From positions 21,714-85,713 of the forward strand of contig JADLFN010000017.1 of the NCBI GenBank assembly GCA_020845475.1: a stretch of DNA of 64,000 nucleotides, read 5' to 3'. This DNA comes from Planctomycetota bacterium. Its GTDB lineage: Bacteria > Planctomycetota > UBA8742 > UBA2392. The first letter of the stretch is position 1, and each line of letters opens with the position of its first letter. The notes beneath the pieces are model-generated. The model saw only the letters and a list, made by a program, of their open reading frames with translations, had not been told where the DNA came from and did no database searches. A program made the position numbers and the translations under genes. Below, in pieces: positions 18,121 through 27,429 of this stretch.

Positions 18121-18398
18121 GTGATCCTCGTTGAAAAGCTGAACACGAAGGAACGACGTAGCGAAGAACGGCAAAGCCCGTTTCCCCAGAAATCACGGAG
18201 TTCACGGAAACAACAACAGCCACGGCATCAAGATTCCTCAGGCAAAGACAGGCACCCATCATTTCCATGCATCAGAGACATCGTCAGCCGTGCTTTGACT
18301 TCTGAATTCAATGCAGTTGCTTTCTCCGTGGTTTCCGTGTCCTCTGTGGATAGGGCCTTTGTAGTTCTTCGTTGCTTCGCTCCTTCGCGATCAGGCTG
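18121..18398. repeat. Gene-free spacer with long imperfect inverted repeat
   Basis: No gene is seen. Left-arm words GAACGACGTAGCGAAGAAC and CACGGAGTTCACGGAAAC are mirrored on the right by TTCTCCGTGGTTTCCGTG and GTTCTTCGTTGCTTCGC. It belongs to the same architectural class as the other iterated-word hairpins but is longer and looser. Confidence 0.5.
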
Positions 18399-19121
18399 TT
18401 AGAGATCGATGGGTTCTTTGGGCGGCGTAATTTCAGCGATCCTGCCGTCGTCCATGCGCGCGATGCGGTCGGCGAAATCGAAGATGCGCTGGTCGTGGCT
18501 CACGATTACCAGCGCGCGGTCCGGCCCCACGGCCACCTCGCGCAACAGTTCCAGGACTTTGTGGCCGGTTTCGTGGTCGAGCGCGCTGGTAGGTTCGTCG
18601 CAGACGATCAGCCTGGGCTCATGAATCAGTGCGCGCGCGATGGCCACGCGCTGCATCTGGCCGCCGGAGAGCTGATTGGGCAGCGATTTAGCCCGGTCGC
18701 CCAGGCCCACACGCTCGAGCATGGCGCGCGCGCGATCAAGGGCCTCGCGCATGTTCATGCCGTTGAGAAGCAGCGGCACGGCAGCATTCTCCGCCGCAGT
18801 GAGAGACGGAATCAGGTTGTAGGCCTGGAACACGAAGCCGATGTTCTGGCCGCGCCAGCGTGTGCGCGCGCTCTGCGACATGGCCGAGAAATCCTGGCCG
18901 AACACGCTGCACTCGCCGCCGCTGCGGTCCAGGATGCCTGCCACCACGGAGATCAGCGTGGTCTTGCCGCAGCCCGAGGGCCCCACAAGCATGAGCAACT
19001 CGCCGGTTTCTACTTCGAGATCAATGCCGCGCAGCGCGTGAACGAGGCTGTCGCCCGAGCCGTAGGTCTTGGTGACGTTGCGGCACGTGACGGCCGTGGC
19101 TGTAGCCTGCTTGGCGGTCAT
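18399..19121 (-). CDS. ABC exporter ATPase, DevA/MacB/LolD type
   Basis: A 240-residue ABC ATPase. Walker A is GPSGCGKT, the Q-loop is in FVFQAYNLIP, the signature is LSGGQMQR, Walker B is LIVCDEPTSALD and the H-loop is VIVSHD. The family works with FtsX-like permeases (MacB, LolCDE, DevCA). The permease gene lies upstream and the adaptor gene downstream on the same strand, giving a complete tripartite inner part. The export substrate is not predictable from sequence. Confidence 0.9.
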   Translation of the reverse strand: MTAKQATATAVTCRNVTKTYGSGDSLVHALRGIDLEVETGELLMLVGPSGCGKTTLISVVAGILDRSGGECSVFGQDFSAMSQSARTRWRGQNIGFVFQAYNLIPSLTAAENAAVPLLLNGMNMREALDRARAMLERVGLGDRAKSLPNQLSGGQMQRVAIARALIHEPRLIVCDEPTSALDHETGHKVLELLREVAVGPDRALVIVSHDQRIFDFADRIARMDDGRIAEITPPKEPIDL

Positions 19122-19140
19122 GGGCGGCCCCCGGCAAACC

Positions 19141-19260
19141 GATTTTCGATTGTCGATTTTCGATTTTCGATTGGCGCTCCCGCGCCAAAGTCATGCGCGC
19201 GAGGCTGCATTGGAGCGGCAGCTCCAATCGGCAATCGACAATCGACAATCGAAAATCGCA
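19141..19260. repeat. Iterated-word hairpin (TTCGATT word)
   Basis: The left arm repeats TTTTCGATT/TGTCGATT four times and ends in TTCGATTGG; the right arm is its complement with repeated AATCGACAATCG. A GGCGCTCCCGCGCC mini-hairpin lies in the loop region. The same word recurs at 32513. It lies between the permease and ATPase genes. Confidence 0.75.
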
Positions 19261-19270
19261 TCGCGTTTAC

Positions 19271-20431
19271 CTAACTCTTGAACACAATCGCCGGCTCCAA
19301 ACGAAACACCTTGTAAAGGCTCAACATGGACGTCAGGGCGCAGATCAGCAGCACCGCCGCGGCCGTAATCACCAGCAATTGCCACGGCAGCAAGAACGCC
19401 AGCTCGGTGTTGCGGGCCGCAAAGCCCACAAAGGCCGCCATGCCCACACCCAGGCCGTATCCGATGGCGCCCACGGTCAGCGATTGCAGCAGGATCATGC
19501 GCAGAAGCGTGAAGTTGGAAGCGCCCATGGCCTTGAGCGCGCCGAAGTACTTCAGGTTGTCGAGCGTGAAGTTGTAGAAGGTCTGGCCCGCGATAGCCGT
19601 GCCCACCAGAAAGCCCAGCACCACGGCAATGCCGAAATTGATCGGGATGCCCGTGTACTTCATGAAGTAGCTGACGGTCGTCTCTTTGAAGCTCTGGGTG
19701 GTCTTGGCTTCAAGCCCGGTTTCGCTCCTTATGCGCGCGCAGAGTTCTACAATCGGCTGGCCGTCCTTGGCCTTGACCAGGATGAACGAAAGCAGCTTGC
19801 GCTCCTTGGGCGCAAACGTGGTCGCACGCGAGTAGGTCGTGTAGATAAAGGGCTGGCTTTGGAACGTGCGCGAGACGCGGCATATGCCGACCACAATGGC
19901 GCGGTGGTCGTTGAGTTCAATGGTGTCGCCCACCTTGAGCGGCACCGGCTGGCCCCCCGGCTCTTTGGGCCCCTTGGCCAGCTTGCCGATGGCGCCGTTT
20001 TCATCGACGATAATGCCGTCGGCCTTGCGCAGGTCTTCGAGTTTGCCCTCGAGCATTTCCGGCGGGCCGCCCATCAGCGTGGCATCGTCGAGGCCCACAA
20101 TGTTGCAGGTCTGGAAGTTGCCGTTGTCGAGCCTTGCCTTGCTCAGGCCCTTGTAGATGGGCAACGCCCACTGCACGCCCGTAATGCCGCGCACGCGATA
20201 GAGCTCGGTATCTTGCAGTGGCTTGATGTCGTCAATGAACTGGACCTTGGAGTCCATGACCCAGACATCGCCCTGGCCGGTGTCGCTCAGGAAGCCGATC
20301 GTGCGGCCCATCAGGCCCACAAAGATCGCAAGCTGCTGTGTAATAAGGAAGGAGGCGAAGGTAATGCCGATCACGATGCCGAAGTACTTGGCACGGTCAC
20401 CCATCAGCATTTTCAGCGCGATGCGGTTCAT
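19271..20431 (-). CDS. FtsX-like ABC permease, DevC type
   Basis: A 386-residue permease. One N-terminal membrane helix (FGIVIGITFASFLITQQLAIFV) is followed by a ~210-residue periplasmic MacB-like domain. Three C-terminal helices follow (FGIAVVLGFLVGTAIAG, TVGAIGYGLGVGMAAFVGF, LLVITAAAVLLICALTSML). The start MNRIALKMLMGDRAKYFG is typical of DevC. The start codon overlaps the TetR stop by four bases, so it is translationally coupled to the regulator. It pairs with the ATPase at 18399. Confidence 0.88.
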   Translation of the reverse strand: MNRIALKMLMGDRAKYFGIVIGITFASFLITQQLAIFVGLMGRTIGFLSDTGQGDVWVMDSKVQFIDDIKPLQDTELYRVRGITGVQWALPIYKGLSKARLDNGNFQTCNIVGLDDATLMGGPPEMLEGKLEDLRKADGIIVDENGAIGKLAKGPKEPGGQPVPLKVGDTIELNDHRAIVVGICRVSRTFQSQPFIYTTYSRATTFAPKERKLLSFILVKAKDGQPIVELCARIRSETGLEAKTTQSFKETTVSYFMKYTGIPINFGIAVVLGFLVGTAIAGQTFYNFTLDNLKYFGALKAMGASNFTLLRMILLQSLTVGAIGYGLGVGMAAFVGFAARNTELAFLLPWQLLVITAAAVLLICALTSMLSLYKVFRLEPAIVFKS

Positions 20432-21060
20432 TTGCGCCTCGCGATAGTACGCAGCGCGGCCACCGAAAATTCCGTGACGTGCTGGGCGAGCGGCTCGATA
20501 CCCTGGGCGGTCAATTTCAGTTCAGGCTCAAGGCGTTGCAGCACCGGCTGCGCGTGCCGATAGAACAGAATCTGCGCTACGACACTTCGCCCGCAGCGCT
20601 TGAGCGCGGCTTCAGGCAAGTCGGGGCCAGCAATATCTCGCAGGATTTCCGACAGGAGTTTGAACAGCGGGCGCACGTGCTGCTCGACCTTTTTGTCGAG
20701 CACGCCTGTGGGCTCGGCCAGCTCACGCGCCATCAGGCGTCCGTGGCAGGCGGGCGCGCCTTCGGCGAAAAGACGCAAAAAGAACGAGCGCACAAAGGCG
20801 TGCAGACGCTGCTCGGGCGTTGCGCTTGCGGACAGCCCGCCATCGGGCGGGTATTTCTCAAGTGCAAGCTTGTAGCCTTGATCGAGCACGGCTTCGTAGA
20901 GCGCATTCTTGTCGTGAAAGTGGTAGTTCACCGCGGCCAGGTTGGCACCGGCGAGCTTGCAGATTTCGCGAACGGTGGCCTTGGCATAGCCGCGCGCGGC
21001 AAAGACTTCGCCTGCGGCTTCAAGCACGCGCTGGCGGGTGGCGATGTCGGAGGCGGTCAT
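20428..21060 (-). CDS. TetR-family regulator of the exporter operon (CecR-like)
   Basis: A 210-residue protein. The HTH is TRQRVLEAAGEVFAARG followed by TVREICKLAGANLAAVNYHF at about residues 27-46, with the AAVNYHF form typical of the CecR (YbiH)-like branch. It is the first gene of a run with permease, ATPase and adaptor, the order seen for E. coli cecR with ybhGFSR. Autoregulation of the exporter is inferred. Upstream, GTTTCA occurs twice in direct repeat (GTTTCAAACGGCTGTTTCA, minus strand), a possible operator. Confidence 0.88.
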   Translation of the reverse strand: MTASDIATRQRVLEAAGEVFAARGYAKATVREICKLAGANLAAVNYHFHDKNALYEAVLDQGYKLALEKYPPDGGLSASATPEQRLHAFVRSFFLRLFAEGAPACHGRLMARELAEPTGVLDKKVEQHVRPLFKLLSEILRDIAGPDLPEAALKRCGRSVVAQILFYRHAQPVLQRLEPELKLTAQGIEPLAQHVTEFSVAALRTIARRK

Positions 21061-21431
21061 TCAAGCGCTAGTATGAAACAGCCGTTTGAAACACGCAATA
21101 GAGAATCGGTTGTTCGCGAGCGACAAACCTTCAGCCGCGCGCAGGTCAATGTGTGTGAAACTTCAATCAATCGTGCCATGGCGCACAAATGGTACTCGCC
21201 AAGCGCGCCGTAACTCGTTATTCTTTGCGGCGTTCCATGAACAACCCAGTTCTGACATGTCAAAGCGTGGGGCCTTGGCGAGTCAGCATCACAGCCCCGG
21301 GAATTTTTCTCCGAGGCAGGTGGAATATTCTGTAACGCGGGTCAGGTGTGCGCGGTAGTTGCTGTCCTTGGCTTTGTCCAAGGGTGCGGAGCGCACGGGT
21401 GAAGCAAGGACAAAACTGAGAGAGGGTGCAC
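21061..21431. promoter_or_regulatory. Divergent intergenic region
   Basis: No gene is seen in these 371 bases. It must carry the promoters of the TetR gene (minus) and of the secreted protein gene at 21432 (plus). A GGAATATTCTGTAAC stretch near 21323 and a TTGGCTTTGTCCAAGG hairpin near 21368 are the only notable elements. I cannot assign a sigma factor. Confidence 0.4.
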
Positions 21432-22175
21432 ATGCGTAATCTTCTGGTTCTTTCAATCGCTGCAAACTTGTTCTTCATGTCGGCCGTGGGTCTGGCCTGG
21501 GGCTTTGGCAGCAGCGGTGCGCAGGCGCAGGAAGGCGCAGGCAAGCCGGCCATTGAAGAAGCCGCCAAGGGCAAAGAAGCCGCTTCCGGCCTGCAGATGA
21601 TGCAAATGGCCTATGAGCTTGCGCGCTATGGCCGCGACACCAAGAACCCGGCTGCGCTGGCCATGGCTTCACGCATCCTGACCTCGGTCAAGGTCACCGA
21701 GCCCAAGGCGTTTGAAGGCAAGTTCAAGGACAGCAAGGATCCTGCCGGCACGGCCATGACGCCGGAAAGCCTGCTCGCCGAGGCCAAGGCCATGGCGGGC
21801 GACAGCGCCGCTCCGTTCATGGACGCGATTGCGGCCATGGGCATGAAGGGTCGCGGCCTTGAGCGTGGCGTGGCCCAGATCAAGGGCATCACCGCTCCTG
21901 CTGCCTCGAAGGGCGCAGACGGCAAACTGGCTTACGGAGCAATTGGCGACAAGTTCACGTTCACCAAGGGCGAATACGCCGCGGTGTGGGTGGGCGGCGA
22001 CGGCGGCACCGACCTTGACCTGTTCGTGGTGGACAAGGACGGCAAGATTGTCGCGGCGGATCAGCGCCCCGGCGATTCCTGCTGGGTTGAGTTTGTGCCC
22101 ACCGATGGCGAGTATCAGGTACTGATCGTGAACTGGGGCAACAAGGCCAACAAGTTCAGCCTCGTGTTCAACTAA
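21432..22175 (+). CDS. Secreted protein with C-terminal PPC-like beta domain
   Basis: A 247-residue protein with a clear signal peptide (LLVLSIAANLFFMSAVGLA, cleavage near AQAQ). The middle is helical. The C-terminal ~90 residues (GDKFTFTKGEYAAVWVGGDG, TDLDLFVVDKDGK, YQVLIVNWGNKANKFSLVF) resemble the bacterial pre-peptidase C-terminal beta-sandwich. A GAGAGAGGG Shine-Dalgarno sequence fixes the ATG. It precedes the two large PDZ/toroid proteins and may act with them at the cell surface; that is inference from proximity. Confidence 0.7.
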   Translation: MRNLLVLSIAANLFFMSAVGLAWGFGSSGAQAQEGAGKPAIEEAAKGKEAASGLQMMQMAYELARYGRDTKNPAALAMASRILTSVKVTEPKAFEGKFKDSKDPAGTAMTPESLLAEAKAMAGDSAAPFMDAIAAMGMKGRGLERGVAQIKGITAPAASKGADGKLAYGAIGDKFTFTKGEYAAVWVGGDGGTDLDLFVVDKDGKIVAADQRPGDSCWVEFVPTDGEYQVLIVNWGNKANKFSLVFN

Positions 22176-22182
22176 CCCGACG

Positions 22183-22268
22183 GAGAGGTCAGGTTCAGGA
22201 CAAGGTTCAGGCCCGGCATGCGCCAAGCGCGACGAGCCTGAACCCCAAGCCTGAACCTGAACCCGCTT
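22183..22268. repeat. Iterated-word hairpin (CAGGTTCAGG word)
   Basis: The left arm GGTCAGGTTCAGGACAAGG continues TTCAGGC; the right arm GCCTGAACC, CCTGAACCTGAACC is its complement. It sits between the secreted protein and the first PDZ/toroid gene and may terminate or insulate transcription. Confidence 0.7.
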
Positions 22269-22329
22269 TTTCGACAACCATCCACCGGCCCCGCGCAAGC
22301 GGGGCGCAACCGTGAAGACAGAGGTCGCC

Positions 22330-24801
22330 ATGAAATACTTGCAGGCGCTGGTTCTTACCCTCTTTGCGTCGCTCCTGGCTGCGCTCGCGCTCAATCAACC
22401 CCAGGCTCAGGCACCCACAATCAAAGGTGAACGCACAAGCGCGCACCCGTCGCGCTTCCTGACTCAGGACACTTCGCAATGGAAGCCGGAAAGCCCCTAC
22501 GATCTCTCCGGCGCCATGCCCAAAGATGAAGATGTGTCGCGCGCGATCGCCGAAGGCCTTGAGCTTGTGCTCTCGAAGCAGGACGCCAACGGCGGCTGGG
22601 ACGAAGAGGACATCGCCTTTGGCCCGGGAAAGGATGGCATCTCCGCCACCGCCCGCCAGGCCGCGGACGCCGTCTCCATGACCGCACTCTGCTGCATGGC
22701 GCTGCGCGCGCACGCCGGCTACGACCCCGAGCGCATCAACCCGGCCATCGAGCGCGGCGTCACGTTTGTGATGAACCAGGTGTTCCGCGGCCGACTGCGC
22801 CTGGATGTGTTCTATTCCTGCTGGCGCTATTCCATGGGCCTGCAACTGCTGGCCGAGGAATACCCGCGCTGCAAAGACGAAACTCGCAAAGCCGAAATGC
22901 AGACCTGCGCGCGCCGCATGGTCAACTCGCTCATGAAGCTGCAATTGAGCAACGGCGAAGCGCGCCTGCTCGATCGCATGGGCAAGCGCAACATCGCCGA
23001 GGGCGCATCCGTTTACCAGCTTCACGGCGTGCTGGGCCTGATTCTTGACGCTCCCACTGACACGGATTTCCGCGGCGGAGCCCCCGTCAAGGACATGTGG
23101 CGCGATGGCCCGGCCCACAAGGGCGGCGTGCAGATTGGCGACCGCATCATCGAGGTCGAGGGCCTGCGTATCGAAAACGCCGTCGATTACTACACGGCCG
23201 AAGCCGAGTTCCTGTGCGGCCAGCGCGTGGCCCTGAAGGTCAAGCGCAAGGACGGCAGCACCGCTTCCGTGAGCTGCGATATCGCTCTCTCGTGGGCGGC
23301 CTACCTGGGCATGGAGGTCGGCGGCGACAAAGACGGCAAGCCGCGCGTGACCACGCTCTTCCCGCTCAGCCCCGCGCAGCAGGCAGGCGTGGCGGTGGGC
23401 GACATCGTGACGGAGCTGGGCGGCGTGGAAATCAAGACGCCGCAGGATTACTTCAACCAGCTCTACAAGCTGAAAATCGGCGAAGTCGCCACGATTACGA
23501 TTCTGCGCGGCGAGGAATCGCTCAACGGTCAGTTGCAGGCGGTACTCGCACCGGAATCCGACCTGGGCATTTTCCTGAGCGAAGAAGACTACTCCAGCGA
23601 GGCCGGCGTGCGCGTGGGCGATTCCATGATGCGCGGCCAGATGGGTGCCGCCTTTGAAGTGCCCGGCCCCGGCGGCGCGGCTTTGGGCATGAAGCCCGGC
23701 GACCGCCTCACCCACATCAATAACATTCCGATCCTGTTCCCGGAGCAGGCGCTGGCGTTTGCGGCGGCGATTCCAGCCGGCATTCAGGTAGCGGTGCGCT
23801 ACACGCAGAACGGTAACGTCAAGGAAGGCGTGCTGGTCACGCGCGCGCGTTACTCGCCCGGCTCCCTGGGCGTGATTCTGGACGTTTCCGGCCCCATGGA
23901 TCCGCCCAAGATCAAGAGCGTGCTCCAGAACGGCGCGGCAGCCAACGGCGGACTGAAGGCGGGCGACATCATTGTTTCAATCGCCAACGTGAAAACGCCC
24001 ACACAGGTGTTCTACACGCGCGTGATGGCCAAGTTCCTTGCTGGCGAAGTGGTCGATGTCGTGGTCAACCGCGGCGGCAAGCTGCTGATGGGCAAAGTGG
24101 CGCTGGGCAAGGCCGACCGCGCTTTCACCGATGTTGAAGAAGGCGGCTGGAGCTATTACCCCTTCGTCGGCGAAAGCATGACGTTCGTGACCTCCACGAC
24201 ACTCATGGCGCTTTACGACGCCGGCAACGTGCTGGGTGTGAAAGCGCCAGTGCTTGCGATCAAGGCCGCCGAGGCCATGGTCAACGGCCTGCGCTGCCTC
24301 GATATCAACGACGGCGTGAGTGAGACTTACGCGTACCGTCGCGGCGAGATTGAAGGCGGCGCGCTGGGCGGGGCCAAGCGCCCGGGTTCCAACCGCTACT
24401 TCATTGACCAGCGCGGCTGCATGGGCCGCAACAGCGTGTGCGAACTGGCCATGGTGCGCGCGGGCAAGCGCAGCAAAGCCGATCTTGAAAAGACGCTGCA
24501 GAACTGGCTCAAGAACCGCCCGGAGCTGGACAAAGTTCGCAACTTCCCCGGCACGCACTACCAGCAGCTATACAACAACGCGGCCTACTACTGGCTGTTT
24601 GGCCACCTGTATTCGCTCAAGGCGGCACGCGAAGTCGGCGGCGCAACCTACGACAAAGTGAACGAAACCGTGGTCAAGGCCCTGATGCTCAAGCGCGAGA
24701 AAACCGGCGGCTGGCTGCATCACGCGGCGTTTGGCAAGACCTGCGGCACAGCCATGGCGCTGCTGGCGCTGGGCGAGTCCAAGGGCGGCTGGCGCAAGTA
24801 G
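22330..24801 (+). CDS. Secreted PDZ-in-toroid protein, copy 1
   Basis: A 823-residue exported protein. After a signal peptide (ALVLTLFASLLAALAL) comes the first part of an alpha/alpha-toroid of the prenyltransferase/terpene-cyclase type (SKQDANGGWDEED, MTALCCMALRAHAG). At about residues 230-600 there are about four PDZ-like units (GVQIGDRIIEVEG, GVAVGDIVTELGG, MKPGDRLTHINN, GLKAGDIIVSIAN). The toroid then resumes (EEGGWSYYPFVGES to the end). The N-terminal helices and the C-terminal block share motifs, so the PDZ block looks inserted in one domain. Catalytic residues of cyclases are not evident; a binding or scaffold role is likely. The start follows an AGAGG site. Confidence 0.75.
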   Translation: MKYLQALVLTLFASLLAALALNQPQAQAPTIKGERTSAHPSRFLTQDTSQWKPESPYDLSGAMPKDEDVSRAIAEGLELVLSKQDANGGWDEEDIAFGPGKDGISATARQAADAVSMTALCCMALRAHAGYDPERINPAIERGVTFVMNQVFRGRLRLDVFYSCWRYSMGLQLLAEEYPRCKDETRKAEMQTCARRMVNSLMKLQLSNGEARLLDRMGKRNIAEGASVYQLHGVLGLILDAPTDTDFRGGAPVKDMWRDGPAHKGGVQIGDRIIEVEGLRIENAVDYYTAEAEFLCGQRVALKVKRKDGSTASVSCDIALSWAAYLGMEVGGDKDGKPRVTTLFPLSPAQQAGVAVGDIVTELGGVEIKTPQDYFNQLYKLKIGEVATITILRGEESLNGQLQAVLAPESDLGIFLSEEDYSSEAGVRVGDSMMRGQMGAAFEVPGPGGAALGMKPGDRLTHINNIPILFPEQALAFAAAIPAGIQVAVRYTQNGNVKEGVLVTRARYSPGSLGVILDVSGPMDPPKIKSVLQNGAAANGGLKAGDIIVSIANVKTPTQVFYTRVMAKFLAGEVVDVVVNRGGKLLMGKVALGKADRAFTDVEEGGWSYYPFVGESMTFVTSTTLMALYDAGNVLGVKAPVLAIKAAEAMVNGLRCLDINDGVSETYAYRRGEIEGGALGGAKRPGSNRYFIDQRGCMGRNSVCELAMVRAGKRSKADLEKTLQNWLKNRPELDKVRNFPGTHYQQLYNNAAYYWLFGHLYSLKAAREVGGATYDKVNETVVKALMLKREKTGGWLHHAAFGKTCGTAMALLALGESKGGWRK

Positions 24802-24922
24802 TAGAAGTGGCGGCATTGCAATCAGACGGGGCCAGGCACCGCAGTGGTTCGGAGCCGGGCCCCGTTTCCTTGCCCCACTGACCGCATGACCTCAATGTTC
24901 GTGGAATTCGGATGGAATCACC

Positions 24923-27343
24923 ATGACTCGCCTTCAACTGGAGCTGATTACCGTCGGCGCGCTTGCACTATGCATGTGGGCGCTTACAGTTCCCCCACCC
25001 GCCGCCAAAGACGCGCCGGCTCTTCGCCCCGCACACAGTGAGCCGCGCCGGCTGATGCAGGGCGCACCCGACGGCGTGGCCTGGAAACCGCAGGACCCCT
25101 TTGATCTTTCCGGCCCCATGCCCGGCGACGCCGAAGTCAAGTCGGCCATCACGCGCGGCATTGATTTTCTGCTTGAACGACAACGCGCCGATGGCGCCTG
25201 GGATGAACAACTGACGGGCACTATGCTCTCTGTCGTAGCTGCGCAAGCGCTGGACGCCGTCAGTCTCACGGCCCTGTGCGGCATGGCGCTGCGTGCACAT
25301 GGGGGCCGCGACAAGCGCATGGACGCAGCGCTCGACAAAGCGGTTTCGTTCATTCTGGCGCAGGTGTTCCGCGGCAAGTTGCCGCTCAAGGTCTATTACG
25401 CCAACTGGCGCTACACTTACGGGCTGCAGTTCCTTGTCGGCGAGTTCCAGGCGGGCACCGCGCGCAAGCCGGAAATCAAGGCGGCCATGCGCCGCATGGT
25501 CAACGCGCTGCTCCAGATGCAGCTCTCCAATGGCGAGGCCAACCTTCTCGACAAGGCCAAAGCCGCGCGCATTGACGCCAATGTGCAGTTCAAGCGAGTG
25601 CCGGGAAATCTCGGGTTGGCTCTCGCCGTGCCCAGCGACGGCGATTACCGCGGCGGCGCGCAGGTGATGGAGGTACTTGAAGGCGGCGCGGCTGCGGCGG
25701 CCGGCGTCAAGGCCCAAGATCGCGTCATCGAATGCGAGGGCGTGCACATCGAGAACGCACTGGATTACTACACGCTTGAGCAGGACTTTCTGCGCGGCCA
25801 GACAATCGCGCTGAAACTGCTGCGCGCCGGCAAATTCCTGGACGTGCAATGCACGATTGAAAAAGTCTGGCCCGCGTACTTCGGCATGGAGGTGGGCGGC
25901 GGCAAGGGGCCCAGCACGGAAGTGGTGCAGTTTCTCGGGCTTTCGCCTGCCGAAAAAGCCGGGCTGAAAGTCGGCGACGTAATCACGGCGCTGGATGACG
26001 CGCCGATCAGCTCCAGTGCCGAATTCTACGGGCGGCTTGCGGCAATCAAGGAAGACACCAAGGTCAAGTTCAGCTTTACGCGCGAGGGCAAGGCGATGAC
26101 CCTGGACGTGGAAGCCGTGCGCGCGCCGGAAGCGGATCTCGCCATTTATCTCGCTGCGGAGGACGTTGCGCTCGATGAGGGCATTCTGGTGGGAGATTCT
26201 GTCGTCCGGCCTCAGCCCGGCCCTGTGGTTCCTGGCCCCGGTGGCGCAGCCCTGGGCATGAAGCCCGGAGACCGCGTGTGCAAGATCAACGGCATCCCCG
26301 TTTTCGCCATTGAGCTATTTGAGGGACAGTGCGCGGCATTTCCCGCCGGGGTTCCGCTTCGCGTCGAGTGGCTGCATCAGGGTGTGCGCAAGTCCGGCAC
26401 ACTGGTGCCGCGCGCGCGCAAACTGCCCGGGTCGCTGGGTGTTGTGCTCGACATCAACGAGCCGCACGATCCGCCCGTGGTGAAGGCGCTGGTGCCTGAC
26501 GGGCCGGCCGCGCTGGCCGGCATCAGGCCGGGCGACACGATCATGGACATCAACGGCATCAGCGTGCCTACGCACGTCTTCTTTGCGCGCGTGATGGCGC
26601 GGTTCTACGCGGGCGAAGAAGTCATGGTCAACGTGTCGCGGGGCCGCAATATCATCTCGGGCCGGATACGTCTCGGCAAGGCCAATGCCGCGTTCACCGA
26701 CGTCGAGGAAGGCGGCTGGAGCTACTACCCTGACCTCGGCGAGAGCATGAGCTTCTCCACGGCGGCCGCGCTGCTGACGCTCTATGACACAGCGGCGGCC
26801 ACGAAAATTGTGGCGCCCAAAGCGGCGCTGCAGGCCGCGGAAAATCTCGTGGATTCCCTGCGCGTGGAGGATCCCTCGCGGCCCGGAGTGTTCTCGTATC
26901 ACTATCGGCGTTCGTTGCAGACCAAAGACCTGGGCGGCTACAACAGCGACGTGCGCGGCTCGCTGGGCCGGCTGGCGCTGTGCGAACTGTGCCTGCTGCG
27001 CGCCAAGCGCCGCACGCCGGCCGAAGTTGAGAAATCACTGCGGACCTGGATGGACTTGCGCGGCGAACTTGACCGCGTGCGCGATTACCCTTACACGCAC
27101 CTGACCCAGCTCTGGAACAACGCCGCCTACTATTGGCTGTTCGGGCATTGGTACGCCATGAAGGCCGCGCGCGAGGTGGGCGGAAAAGTGTGCGAAAGCA
27201 TGAATGAAATTGTGGTCAAAGCGCTGATGGTCAAGCGCGAAAAGGACGGCACCTGGCTGCATCACGAAAGCTTCGGAAAGACCTGCGGCACGGCCATGGC
27301 GCTGCTGGCGCTGGGCGAAACGCAAGGCGGTTGGCGCAAGTGA
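24923..27343 (+). CDS. Secreted PDZ-in-toroid protein, copy 2 (tandem paralogue)
   Basis: An 806-residue paralogue of the preceding gene, with the same order: N-terminal hydrophobic anchor (LITVGALALCMWALTV), toroid helices (LLERQRADGAWDE), four PDZ-like units, then EEGGWSYYPDLGESM and a matching C-terminus ending GETQGGWRK. Shared blocks such as WLHHESFGKTCGTAMALLAL show a tandem duplication. The hydrophobic N-terminus lacks a clear cleavage site and may be a membrane anchor. The function of both copies is unknown. Confidence 0.75.
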   Translation: MTRLQLELITVGALALCMWALTVPPPAAKDAPALRPAHSEPRRLMQGAPDGVAWKPQDPFDLSGPMPGDAEVKSAITRGIDFLLERQRADGAWDEQLTGTMLSVVAAQALDAVSLTALCGMALRAHGGRDKRMDAALDKAVSFILAQVFRGKLPLKVYYANWRYTYGLQFLVGEFQAGTARKPEIKAAMRRMVNALLQMQLSNGEANLLDKAKAARIDANVQFKRVPGNLGLALAVPSDGDYRGGAQVMEVLEGGAAAAAGVKAQDRVIECEGVHIENALDYYTLEQDFLRGQTIALKLLRAGKFLDVQCTIEKVWPAYFGMEVGGGKGPSTEVVQFLGLSPAEKAGLKVGDVITALDDAPISSSAEFYGRLAAIKEDTKVKFSFTREGKAMTLDVEAVRAPEADLAIYLAAEDVALDEGILVGDSVVRPQPGPVVPGPGGAALGMKPGDRVCKINGIPVFAIELFEGQCAAFPAGVPLRVEWLHQGVRKSGTLVPRARKLPGSLGVVLDINEPHDPPVVKALVPDGPAALAGIRPGDTIMDINGISVPTHVFFARVMARFYAGEEVMVNVSRGRNIISGRIRLGKANAAFTDVEEGGWSYYPDLGESMSFSTAAALLTLYDTAAATKIVAPKAALQAAENLVDSLRVEDPSRPGVFSYHYRRSLQTKDLGGYNSDVRGSLGRLALCELCLLRAKRRTPAEVEKSLRTWMDLRGELDRVRDYPYTHLTQLWNNAAYYWLFGHWYAMKAAREVGGKVCESMNEIVVKALMVKREKDGTWLHHESFGKTCGTAMALLALGETQGGWRK

Positions 27344-27429
27344 CGCGCTGGGTGCCCAGGCCATGAGTTTGGCGCTACAATCAGCCATGAAGCGCGGCCA
27401 GTTTTCTAACCCAGCGAGTCAGCCCGAAA

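Noticed and set aside
19141..19260. CRISPR array
   Set aside because: The repeated TTCGATT words are contiguous and form an inverted repeat; there are no regular spacers and no cas genes.
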